Assembly (NCBI GenBank): GCA_030145385.1
Contig: JAQYVU010000006.1
Span: 21,656 to 85,655 of the forward strand
Source: Desulfococcaceae bacterium
GTDB lineage: Bacteria > Desulfobacterota > Desulfobacteria > Desulfobacterales > Desulfosalsimonadaceae
Length of the DNA: 64,000 bases
Reading direction: 5' to 3'
Part shown: positions 17,864-25,140 of the stretch, piece after piece
How positions within the stretch are numbered: position 1 is the stretch's first letter
How the letters are laid out: each line of letters begins with the position of its first letter
Program-made: the position numbers and the translations under genes
Notes under the pieces: generated by a model
The model's database searches: none
What the model was told of the DNA's origin: nothing
The model's input: the letters and a program-made list of their open reading frames with translations, nothing else

Positions 17864-18622
17864 ATGATATTAGGCAATGTTAAAAGCTTTAAAGGAGTAG
17901 GTTACGTCTGTTTTATTGACGTTCTTGGTTTCTCAAATGACATATTGAAAAATTGGAAGAGCCAATCATCCAATCCTCTTGATAAAATACTATCGATCAA
18001 GAAAAGAATGCCTGGATTTAATCAGATTGATGATATGGATGGCAGTACCACACGCCGTACTTACGCCTGTCGTGTAAATACGATTTCAGACAGCGTTACA
18101 ATTTGTTTTGGTTTTAATGACGAAATTATGATTGGCGATCTTGCTCTTGGTCTAGAGGTTATTTTGAGCAACTTATTGCATGTGTGGACTACATTTATTC
18201 ATAATGGTTACACTGTACGAGGGGCTATTGATTTTGGAGATATTTACTGGGATGAAAACGAACTGATTGGCCCTGCTTTTATTAACGCATACCGCCTTGA
18301 GTCAGAAGTAGCAAAAATTTCTAGAGTCGTTGTCTCATCAAGCCTCAATAAAGTATTGAAAAATATTAGCGAAATAAAAAGAAGCACAATGATTGATCAT
18401 CTAATACGAAATTTCAGAAAAGACATTGATGGTTATATAATTGTCGATCCTAAGATTTTGTATAAATCCGATAAGGAACAAATGGTTCTGTTGGATTGTT
18501 TGAATAAAATGAAGAATGAGTTGCCAAATGGAATCATTAGGGAAAAATATAGCCCATTGATCAGCATGCTTACAGACAATGCCAAGAAAAATTTAAAGCC
18601 CGAAGATTTAGGCAACTATTAA
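17864..18622 (+). CDS. Class III nucleotidyl-cyclase-like protein on an integron cassette
   Basis: 252 aa from the ATG at 17864. The fold follows class III (adenylate/guanylate) cyclases. Strand beta1 is CFIDVLGFSN with the first metal Asp19; the beta2-beta3 hairpin is NTISDSVTICF with the second metal Asp76; RGAIDFGDIYW (about 119-129) is followed by IGPAFINAYRLESEVAK (about 135-151), equivalent to IGDAVNLAARLE in classical cyclases; then a VVVSSSL strand. No receiver, HAMP or membrane part is attached. It could make a cyclic nucleotide or a defence second messenger, but the product base cannot be read from sequence. GC content is visibly lower than in glpAB, and it is bounded by cassette core sites. 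Confidence 0.65.
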   Translation: MILGNVKSFKGVGYVCFIDVLGFSNDILKNWKSQSSNPLDKILSIKKRMPGFNQIDDMDGSTTRRTYACRVNTISDSVTICFGFNDEIMIGDLALGLEVILSNLLHVWTTFIHNGYTVRGAIDFGDIYWDENELIGPAFINAYRLESEVAKISRVVVSSSLNKVLKNISEIKRSTMIDHLIRNFRKDIDGYIIVDPKILYKSDKEQMVLLDCLNKMKNELPNGIIREKYSPLISMLTDNAKKNLKPEDLGNY

Positions 18623-18624
18623 AA

Positions 18625-18684
18625 ACATAACCCACTTTTGCACAGGACGCCAAAAAGCCGGCGCCTGTGAAAAGACCGTTGGGC
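18625..18684 (+). repeat. Integron attC recombination site of cassette 1
   Basis: A 60-base site of standard attC build. R'' is ACATAAC (18625-18631). The left arm CTTTTGCACAGGACGCC pairs with the right arm GGCGCCTGTGAAAAG, leaving exactly two extrahelical bases (a G and an A) on the left arm. A short variable loop AAAAAGCC lies between, and R' is GTTGGGC (18678-18684). Unpaired bases on one arm are the hallmark that lets IntI choose the strand. R'' matches the core before cassette 1, and R' matches the core at the end of cassette 2, as circular-cassette exchange predicts. Confidence 0.82.
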
Positions 18685-18701
18685 GTAATATATTAAAGAA
18701 A

Positions 18702-19235
18702 ATGGGAACAGAAATTATTCATTACTTTCCACATATATTTTTATTAATTATTTCTGCTTGCCTTTTTGAATATGCTTGTCATTCATTCTGGCTCAAAAGA
18801 TATTTTGAATATGGCATCCCATATTTTTATTTCAAAATTAAAATAAAACAAGACAACTTTGTTTTTCCAATAGAAAAGCTTGAAAAGGAATTTAAAGGTT
18901 TAATTGACATCTTGGGAGGCTTCCCATTAATTCCGGCTATCGCTCTTAAAACAATTGGTACTAACCAATGTGCCTTCAGAGAAAGGCTATGGTTTCCATC
19001 TTTTTATTTACCAATTATGCATAGTTTAATGACATACGACCAAGAAGGAGATAATGTAAAAATAATTGGGATGTTCAATTATGTACCAATATTATTATTT
19101 CTGATTGTATTACCTTTTTTTATAAAAGGTTTTATATATGGTGGAATTTTTCTGGTTTTTTTTAACTTTTTTATACAATGTATGCGTTATTTATATATAT
19201 GCATAAGATGTAAATTTATTTTTAATGGTGTTTAA
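18702..19235 (+). CDS. Membrane protein of unknown function on an integron cassette
   Basis: 177 aa, very AT-rich and unlike its chromosomal neighbours. Hydrophobic segments are at about 8-28 (FLLIISACLFEYA), possibly near 60-75, and 128-172 (two closely spaced segments including ILLFLIVLPFFI and GGIFLVFFNFFI). Between them is a charged middle part with IEKLEKEFKGLIDILGGFP. I do not recognise the family. The gene begins 18 bases after the attC core GTTGGGC and stops 3 bases before GCCCAAC, an exact fit to a single-gene integron cassette. It might be the effector of the cyclase in the neighbouring cassette, but cassettes are independent units and this is speculation. Confidence 0.6.
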   Translation: MGTEIIHYFPHIFLLIISACLFEYACHSFWLKRYFEYGIPYFYFKIKIKQDNFVFPIEKLEKEFKGLIDILGGFPLIPAIALKTIGTNQCAFRERLWFPSFYLPIMHSLMTYDQEGDNVKIIGMFNYVPILLFLIVLPFFIKGFIYGGIFLVFFNFFIQCMRYLYICIRCKFIFNGV

Positions 19236-19238
19236 ACC

Positions 19239-19266
19239 GCCCAACGTGTCCTTGCGGAAGCGGTAA
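19239..19266 (+). repeat. 5' half of the attC site of cassette 2 (apparently truncated)
   Basis: GCCCAAC (19239-19245), the exact complement of the GTTGGGC that opens cassette 2, lies 3 bases after the stop codon and is followed by GTGTCCTTGCGG. The complementary right arm and R' core are not found in the next 150 bases, so the site seems to have lost its 3' half. The cassette array ends here in its present form. Confidence 0.55.
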
Positions 19267-19358
19267 AAAATACAAAAAATGCTGCCTGAACAAATCAAAA
19301 TAAACCCCGGAACTAAATAATAAGTATAACGTGCTGATTCGCTAAGCAGAATTACCCA

Positions 19359-19409
19359 TTGACTTTTTCACCCTAAAGTAATACCATTACCAGTAATATA
19401 TCTTACTGG
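19359..19409 (+). promoter_or_regulatory. vapBC promoter and likely operator
   Basis: A -35 TTGACT (19359-19364), a 17-base spacer and a -10 TACCAT (19382-19387) are directly followed by the inverted repeat CCAGTAA-tatatc-TTACTGG (19390-19409), 11 bases before the antitoxin ATG. A palindrome at the transcription start is typical of toxin-antitoxin autoregulation by the VapBC complex. Confidence 0.65.
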
Positions 19410-19419
19410 AGAAAAAGTT

Positions 19420-19647
19420 ATGAAAGTGACAATAAAAGGCCAGGTAACCATACCGCAGGTTATCCGGGAAAAACTGGGGATTACGCCTGCAACGGAAGTT
19501 GATTTTATTGAAGAAAATGACCGGGTTTATTTAGTAAAAAAAAAAGGTCCTGATATTACAAGCCGCAGATTCAGAAACTTGAGAGGAATTTCAAAAATTA
19601 AAATGACAACGGATGAAATCATGGCCCTTACCCGAGGAGCCAAATGA
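19420..19647 (+). CDS. vapB: AbrB/MazE-family antitoxin
   Basis: 75 aa. The N-terminal swapped-hairpin AbrB DNA-binding domain is clear: VTIKGQVTIPQVIREKLGI, then VDFIEENDRVYLVKK. The C-terminal tail (ISKIKMTTDEIMALTRG) would bind the toxin. A strong ribosome-binding site (ACTGGAGAAA) precedes the ATG. It overlaps the PIN-domain toxin start by the ATGA arrangement, as in vapBC operons, and is driven by its own promoter, as expected of toxin-antitoxin pairs near cassette arrays. Confidence 0.88.
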   Translation: MKVTIKGQVTIPQVIREKLGITPATEVDFIEENDRVYLVKKKGPDITSRRFRNLRGISKIKMTTDEIMALTRGAK

Positions 19648-20051
19648 AAGGCATCTTCGTTGATTCGAATGTCATTCTTGATGTTTTTCTTGATGACCCC
19701 AAATGGGCGGACTGGTCTGAATCCACATTGGAGAGGTATTCTGAGAATTCAACACTATATATTAACCCGATAATTTACACAGAGATATCGATTGGTTTTG
19801 AACGTATTGAGGATTTGGAATACGCCGTTATAAATAGCGGCTTTAAGACGGTGCAACTTTCGAAAGAGGCGTTGTTTTTAGCGGGAAAAGCCTTTTTAAC
19901 ATACCGAAAAAACGAAGGAACAAAAGTTTCACCGCTTCCTGATTTTTACATCGGCGCTCAGGCGGCAGTTCTCGGCCTGGAATTAATTACAAGAGACATT
20001 ACAAGGTATCAAACGTATTTTCCCACTGTCCGCCTGGTTTATCCGGAATAA
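19644..20051 (+). CDS. vapC: PIN-domain toxin (VapC family ribonuclease)
   Basis: 135 aa. PIN-domain acidic residues are in place: Asp7 in FVDSNVILDVF, a Glu in IIYTEISIGF, an Asp in SPLPDFYIGAQA, and the terminal LITRDITRYQTYFP with the last acidic residue. VapC toxins cleave tRNA or rRNA and are neutralised by the overlapping antitoxin. Translationally coupled to vapB by a 4-base overlap. Sitting right after a broken attC, it may help retain the patch. Confidence 0.9.
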   Translation: MKGIFVDSNVILDVFLDDPKWADWSESTLERYSENSTLYINPIIYTEISIGFERIEDLEYAVINSGFKTVQLSKEALFLAGKAFLTYRKNEGTKVSPLPDFYIGAQAAVLGLELITRDITRYQTYFPTVRLVYPE

Positions 20052-20058
20052 TTCTTAA

Positions 20059-20421
20059 TTATTTCAACCGGATTTCCACTGAAGTCTGCGCGGGATTGGC
20101 AACAAGTTTTTCCCACTGGTCATCAATGATCTGACCGATATATTCAACCGACCATGCCGGTTGCTGACCGAAAAAAATACACACATAATTTCCCTGATTT
20201 GTATAGGCAATGCCGCCGGGCGGGATGTCCGGTACCGGATTGTCTTCGCCCAGGTCTTTTTCACCCAATTTTGCTTCAATAGACCCGTAAAGCTCGTTTC
20301 CCCAGTGCGTCAGGTTAACCTGATACGGCAGGTGTTGTGCAAATTTCTTTGCAATCTGCGCATCAAAAAGTTCTGCTTCCAACACAAAGTCTCCGAAATC
20401 AAGTTCTATGCGGTTTTTCAT
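20059..20421 (-). CDS. Cyclophilin-like fold protein (TM1367-like)
   Basis: 120 aa. The pattern VLEAELFDAQIAKKFAQHLPY with a following NLTHWGNELYGSIE, then PGGIAYTNQGNYVCIFFGQQP, matches the small cyclophilin-like family (DUF3830/TM1367 type), which has the cyclophilin barrel but no proven prolyl isomerase activity. No signal peptide. It is 15 bases downstream of a VOC-family gene on the same strand. The specific role is unknown. Confidence 0.75.
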   Translation of the reverse strand: MKNRIELDFGDFVLEAELFDAQIAKKFAQHLPYQVNLTHWGNELYGSIEAKLGEKDLGEDNPVPDIPPGGIAYTNQGNYVCIFFGQQPAWSVEYIGQIIDDQWEKLVANPAQTSVEIRLK

Positions 20422-20436
20422 TGCGCCATACTTTCA

Positions 20437-20811
20437 TTATTCTTTTTTGACTGTTTTCTGCCAGAACTCTATCCGGTGGCCTTCCGGATCCAGGATATAA
20501 AACACACGTGCGTTCCAGGCATGGTCTTTTATCAAACCAGGCAATAAGCCTTTTTCCAGGAGCAGATCCCGCTCTAGTTCAATATCCGCCACTTCAAAAG
20601 ACAATGTAATTCCTGCGCCTGAACTGCTCTTTATCGAGGCATGGTCTTCATTTGCCACACTTAAACGGGCATTATCGGCAATTATAAATTCAACAAACCA
20701 TGAATTGGAAAAATGAATCGGCAGTTTCAATTCATCACGGTAAAAAGCAAGCGTTTCCGGCCAATGCTTACAGTACAGGATGATATTACTGGTGACGATT
20801 CGATTGTTCAT
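20437..20811 (-). CDS. VOC-family (glyoxalase-like) protein
   Basis: 124 aa with one vicinal-oxygen-chelate repeat pair: NIILYCKHWPETLAFYRDEL opens the first beta-alpha-beta-beta-beta unit, and NARVFYILDPEGHRIEFWQK closes the second. The usual metal His/Glu positions are only partly recognisable (DPEGHRIEFWQ retains Glu). Members include glyoxalase I, dioxygenases and antibiotic-binding proteins, so the substrate is open. It probably forms a two-gene operon with the cyclophilin-like gene. Confidence 0.82.
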   Translation of the reverse strand: MNNRIVTSNIILYCKHWPETLAFYRDELKLPIHFSNSWFVEFIIADNARLSVANEDHASIKSSSGAGITLSFEVADIELERDLLLEKGLLPGLIKDHAWNARVFYILDPEGHRIEFWQKTVKKE

Positions 20812-21156
20812 GGTATTTTATAAAGAAAAAACACTTTGCTATAGCAAATTTTTAGCTGAATTGTGCTTGGTTTATATTTTAAATTGCTTAATTATCTTTA
20901 GGTTATCTGCAAAAAAGCGTCAAGGTTAAAAACCAGACGCTGGCATTCAATCAATCAATAGACCCAACCTCTGATTTCAAAGTTCACAGGTCATCATACG
21001 ACTCTTTGGCCCTGGTTTTTTGTGCTGTTTCATGATTATTCTTAATTTCAGCCAAACCGGATTGACACTTTGGTCTTTTACGGGTAATTATAATAATTTA
21101 AAAAGCAGTTTTTATTGATCATATTCTCAAAAAAAACTGGCCCGGAGAAGCTAAAA
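20812..21156. other. Intergenic region with a candidate promoter
   Basis: 345 bases between divergent transcription units. TTGACA (21062-21067) is followed after 17 bases by the weak TAATTA (21085-21090), which merges into TATAAT (21089-21094, spacing 21). This is the likely promoter of the 21157-23063 pair, but the -10 choice is uncertain. Nothing else is recognised. Confidence 0.4.
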
Positions 21157-21294
21157 ATGTTCCATAAAGAACGCTGTGATTTGTGCGGAGACTGTCCGGT
21201 GAAAAAACGTCCCCTGATATTTCTGGGAGATCTTGCCCGTATGGCACTGGGTGAAATTCATCCTCCCGCCTTACCAAAAGGAGAAATTCAATGA
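21157..21294 (+). CDS. 45-aa cysteine-cluster protein preceding the acyl-CoA ligase
   Basis: A small protein MFHKERCDLCGDCPVKKRPL followed by about 25 more residues. CDLCGDC gives a CxxCxxC motif as in half of a ferredoxin or an Fe-S subunit, but the later cysteine and proline of a full [4Fe-4S] motif are missing. A good ribosome-binding site (GGAGAAG) lies six bases upstream. Its last codon and stop overlap the ligase start (ATGA), so the two are translationally coupled. It may be a real mini-protein binding metal or Fe-S, or the shortened remnant of a longer ferredoxin-like gene. Confidence 0.6.
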   Translation: MFHKERCDLCGDCPVKKRPLIFLGDLARMALGEIHPPALPKGEIQ

Positions 21295-23063
21295 AAAATA
21301 TAATGCCCCCGCGTTTTCAGGCAGGCGCTGACTTTTTTGATAAAACACTGATTGATTGCTACCAAAACCTTGGATACCCGGACAACTGGCTTGAAGAAGG
21401 TCAGGACTATTCTCCGAAGGATGCCTATGTAATCAGTCATCCGAGCTGGTTTATGGAGCCCCTCCCCCTCATTCCCATGGTATCTGTCTACCAGTTGTTT
21501 CGCAATACCGCCCAAAGCCATCCCGATAACACCGCCGTCATCTTTTCAGACAAAAAAATCTCCTACCGGGATTTAGATGACCTGATCTGCCGATATGCGG
21601 CCATGCTCAAGGGTCTTGGTATCGGTAAGGGTGATGTAGTTGCCACGATGCTTCCCAACTCTCTGCAGCATATCGTGGCCTTTTACGCAGTGACTATGAT
21701 CGGTGCGATTCATACCCCCATTGATGTCATGTATCAGACAGATGAAATCGCTTACCAGGTAAAAGATTCCGGTGCCAAAAATATTTTTATTTTCGATATC
21801 CTGTACGACAAAGTCCGGGAATTAAAAGAAAACGGCCAGATCGACAATATTATTGTAACCAATGTCAAAGACTGGGCGGACCCGAACATCATTATACCAA
21901 ATTCCTTGAAATATTTCTGGGAAACCCCCAAACAGCCGATTGACGGAACCATTGATTTTTTTGAATCCATCGAAAAATGCACCCCGCTTGAAGCAGCAGT
22001 GCCGGTGGACCCAAAAAAAGATCCGGCACTGCTGCTTTATACCATGGGAGCAACCGGCAAACCCTTGGGCGTTATTGAAACCCATTTTAACCTGGTGTTC
22101 AACTCTCTGACCCATGCGCACGCGTTTCGCTCCTGGGAAGGCCGGGAAGTCAATTTTTCGATCATGCCCATGTTCCATACATCCGGGTATCTGCTTCACC
22201 AGTTGCCGGCCCTTTACCAGGGGGGGACGGTCATTCCCATCCCGCTGTTTGACTTAGAGGATTCTTTCCGGATCATCAAAACTTACGGGGTCAACGTAAT
22301 ATTTGCACCGCCGACCTTTTTTATCGCCTTAATGTCCCGGCCGGACATGATCGACCTTTATGACTTAAGCAGCATCAAAGCAAGCATCGGATGTGCGGCA
22401 CCGGTTCCGGTTGAGGTTCAGAAACAATGGAAAGAACTGACCGGGATTCCGCTGCTCAACGGCTGGGGAATGACGGAAACAAACAGCGGGGGGATCATCT
22501 CCGTACCCGGGATTAAAGAAAAAGATGACGCCATCGGCATTCCGGTATATTCCGAAGTAAAAATCACGGACTCTTCAGGCGATATCGTGGCACGCAATGT
22601 GGAAGGCGAAATCTGCTATCGGGGTCTTCAGGTGGCGGCCGGCTACCTCAACAAAGCAAAGGAAACGGAAGCCGCTTTTCAGCCGGACGGGTGGCTGAGA
22701 ACCGGTGACCGGGGATATATTGATGAAGAGGATTTTGTTCATTTCATCGACCGCATCAAGGATCTGATAGTGGCATCCGGGTACAATATCGCGCCCAGAG
22801 AGATTGAAAACGTGCTTTACCTTCACCCGGCAGTGGAGGAAGTCGCTGTTGTCAGCCACCCGGATCCTTACCGGGGAGAAACGGTTAAAGCGGTCATCTC
22901 CCTGAGAATCGATTATATGGGGAAAGTGTCCGAACAGGATATCATCGATTTCTGCAAGCAGCACCTGGCATCATACAAAGTACCGAGAATCATTGATTTC
23001 CGTGACATCCTGCCCAAGAGCCCGGTGGGAAAGATCATGCGGCATGAATTAAAGGATATTTAA
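21291..23063 (+). CDS. Class I adenylate-forming enzyme (acyl-CoA ligase) with altered P-loop
   Basis: 590 aa of the AMP-binding superfamily, forming acyl-AMP and then usually acyl-CoA. The adenylation motif A3 region is YTMGATGKPLGV (about 250-261): the lysine normal in the P-loop (PKG) is leucine here (Leu259). Other motifs are intact: GWGMTETN, GWLRTGDRGYIDEE, KDLIVASGYNIAPREIE and the C-terminal catalytic lysine SPVGKIMRHELK (Lys581). The A10 lysine is what drives adenylation, so activity is likely. The acid substrate is unknown. Coupled to a Cys-cluster mini-protein upstream and convergent with a serine hydrolase downstream. Confidence 0.87.
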   Translation: MKNIMPPRFQAGADFFDKTLIDCYQNLGYPDNWLEEGQDYSPKDAYVISHPSWFMEPLPLIPMVSVYQLFRNTAQSHPDNTAVIFSDKKISYRDLDDLICRYAAMLKGLGIGKGDVVATMLPNSLQHIVAFYAVTMIGAIHTPIDVMYQTDEIAYQVKDSGAKNIFIFDILYDKVRELKENGQIDNIIVTNVKDWADPNIIIPNSLKYFWETPKQPIDGTIDFFESIEKCTPLEAAVPVDPKKDPALLLYTMGATGKPLGVIETHFNLVFNSLTHAHAFRSWEGREVNFSIMPMFHTSGYLLHQLPALYQGGTVIPIPLFDLEDSFRIIKTYGVNVIFAPPTFFIALMSRPDMIDLYDLSSIKASIGCAAPVPVEVQKQWKELTGIPLLNGWGMTETNSGGIISVPGIKEKDDAIGIPVYSEVKITDSSGDIVARNVEGEICYRGLQVAAGYLNKAKETEAAFQPDGWLRTGDRGYIDEEDFVHFIDRIKDLIVASGYNIAPREIENVLYLHPAVEEVAVVSHPDPYRGETVKAVISLRIDYMGKVSEQDIIDFCKQHLASYKVPRIIDFRDILPKSPVGKIMRHELKDI

Positions 23064-23069
23064 AAAGCT

Positions 23070-24431
23070 TTAAATCCCCAGAATCAGCTTACGCAGCATT
23101 TTCTGAAACGGGGCTTTAAAAGCGTCAAATGATCCTGACTCACCGCCCGTGTCTTCTTTCATTCTGCAATGCCGTCCCACGGTAAACAAAAATCGCGCCA
23201 GCGGCCCGATATGGGTACCGATCAGTGATTTCCCGGTGGTCTGAAGGGAAACGGAAATATCGCGGGCCGGGTCGGCCCAGCAAAATATATTGATAAATCC
23301 AATATGGCCGTAAGCTGATTCCGAATATGGCCCCCACATCCCCAAGGGTGACGCCCCCAGCATCAACCCGGCACTGTATCGCATAGGAACGACCATGGTG
23401 CCGTCAAACCACATTTTCGCGGCCGGCTCAACCGCCCGTTGTATGGTAGACGGCGCAAAAATCCGTTTGCCGTTTAACTCACCGCCGTTTAACAGCATCT
23501 GGTAAAATTGCGACATTTCATCCGCTGTGGCCACCAGGTTGGCCGCCGGAATAATCACCTTCATAAACCGCGGCTCATTTGAAATTCGCACCACCTCCCC
23601 CCATGACACGCTCAATGCCCGCTTGGCAATGGCGGATAACGGAAACATCAGGGGCAGACCGGTATCATAATTAACGGCAACCTTGCGGATGTCTTTATCC
23701 GGCACACCGTAATTGAAATAACGGAATCCCAACGGTTCCTGAATGGTTTCGCGAAGCAACTCCCGGATATTCCTGCCGGTCACCCGGCGAACAATCTCTC
23801 CCATAATCACGCCGCCGGTAACAGCATGATACGCCATGCTTTCACCATTTTTGGAAGTTGGTTTTAAACCGCAGATCAGCTTGACCAACCCTTCATGATC
23901 GTAAAGGATCTCAGGATCCACGTCGGCCGGCGGCGTAGGTATCCCGCCGTGATGGGATATCAGATGATGAATGGTGATTTCATGTTTTCTGTTTGCGGCA
24001 AATTCAGGGATAAATTTTTTCACCGGATCATCTAAGGAAAGCGCTTTCTGTTCCGCCAAAAGATGGATCATCATGGCGGTGACCGCTTTGGAAGCGGAAT
24101 ACTGGCATACGGGTGTGTCGGGCGTCATCAGGATTTTTTGTGTATCCGGCGTACCCGTCCCATTTTGGGGGCCGTTTCCATGGCTGTGGCCGATGGCGCG
24201 ATTGATAACCACCTGTCCCTTTTTTCGCAGGCAGAACGATATCCCCGGATAAATACCACTCCGGTAAAGATCTTCCACGCTGGCCCAGATGGCAGCGACC
24301 CCTTCGCGGGTCATCCCGACATTTGTCGGTTCCGTTTCAGCTGGCAAACCATGGGAGATGAGCAATGATAAATCATCCGGAACGTTTATGGTCCGGAATG
24401 CTTTGGATTTCAGCGAGTCAATCAGTGTCAT
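23070..24431 (-). CDS. Beta-lactamase-family serine hydrolase
   Basis: 453 aa of the class C beta-lactamase/penicillin-binding-protein superfamily. The nucleophile is in YSASKAVTAM (SxxK), the second motif is YHAVTGG (Tyr-x-x replacement of YxN), and FINIFCW...GHIGF near the C-terminus replaces the KTG-type motif. No signal peptide is evident, so it may be a cytoplasmic esterase (EstB-like) rather than a resistance enzyme. It overlaps the membrane protein gene at 24418 by 14 bases, so the two are cotranscribed. Confidence 0.85.
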   Translation of the reverse strand: MTLIDSLKSKAFRTINVPDDLSLLISHGLPAETEPTNVGMTREGVAAIWASVEDLYRSGIYPGISFCLRKKGQVVINRAIGHSHGNGPQNGTGTPDTQKILMTPDTPVCQYSASKAVTAMMIHLLAEQKALSLDDPVKKFIPEFAANRKHEITIHHLISHHGGIPTPPADVDPEILYDHEGLVKLICGLKPTSKNGESMAYHAVTGGVIMGEIVRRVTGRNIRELLRETIQEPLGFRYFNYGVPDKDIRKVAVNYDTGLPLMFPLSAIAKRALSVSWGEVVRISNEPRFMKVIIPAANLVATADEMSQFYQMLLNGGELNGKRIFAPSTIQRAVEPAAKMWFDGTMVVPMRYSAGLMLGASPLGMWGPYSESAYGHIGFINIFCWADPARDISVSLQTTGKSLIGTHIGPLARFLFTVGRHCRMKEDTGGESGSFDAFKAPFQKMLRKLILGI

Positions 24432-25101
24432 AGGATTTATACTTAAAACAATACACGATCATCATGAGAAATATAACTGCAACGGTCAGACTGAAGATCT
24501 CATTTAGCACACAACGGTTTAAGTATGCAAGAAAACCTGACACAAAACACAAGATCCCTGAAATGCCGATAATTTTAGAGAACATCCCGCCCTTTATAAA
24601 CCAGGAAAACAGCACCAGGAATATGGCTGAAATCCCTCCCCATTTAATCCAGGTAAACCAATGCAGCCGGGCCAGATATTGTTTAAATTCTCCGGTTTCA
24701 AGGTTTGCCGTAATCCCCATCAATTGTATATTTTCCATGACATCCGCCAACAGGACCACCACTGCAATGACAGCTGCGATGTAATAATATTTTTTAGAAG
24801 AAACTGCAGCGCATTTAAGGCAAAACATCATCAGAAACATCGAATACAGTAACATAAAGAGATAATCCAGCCGATTCCCCAGATCCATGGCATCCACCAT
24901 CGCCTGCCGGACCTTGCCGTCGGTTGATACAAATAACTGAAACACTTCCGCCCGGGTTTCAATGAATTCAAAAGCAATAATCGGCGTAAAAAATCCGGCC
25001 GGCATTTTGGACGCTTTGGCCGGAAAAATAATGACAAGTATTAGACTCATTAAGATCATCAGCAAACCGACGTAACCGGCTTTTAAAAACGGTCTGTTCA
25101 T
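24418..25101 (-). CDS. Hypothetical multi-pass membrane protein
   Basis: 227 aa with about six predicted transmembrane segments: 10-28, 82-98, 105-122, 150-165, 172-190 and 200-218. There is one longer extracytoplasmic loop (about 30-80) with PAGFFTPIIAFEFIETRAEVFQLF. I do not recognise the family. It overlaps the downstream serine hydrolase by 14 bases and follows the histidine kinase by 39 bases, all on the minus strand, so it belongs to a three-gene transcription unit. Confidence 0.7.
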   Translation of the reverse strand: MNRPFLKAGYVGLLMILMSLILVIIFPAKASKMPAGFFTPIIAFEFIETRAEVFQLFVSTDGKVRQAMVDAMDLGNRLDYLFMLLYSMFLMMFCLKCAAVSSKKYYYIAAVIAVVVLLADVMENIQLMGITANLETGEFKQYLARLHWFTWIKWGGISAIFLVLFSWFIKGGMFSKIIGISGILCFVSGFLAYLNRCVLNEIFSLTVAVIFLMMIVYCFKYKSYDTD

Positions 25102-25140
25102 AATTTTTTTTACCCTTATTGGGTTTCAATACATAACATC

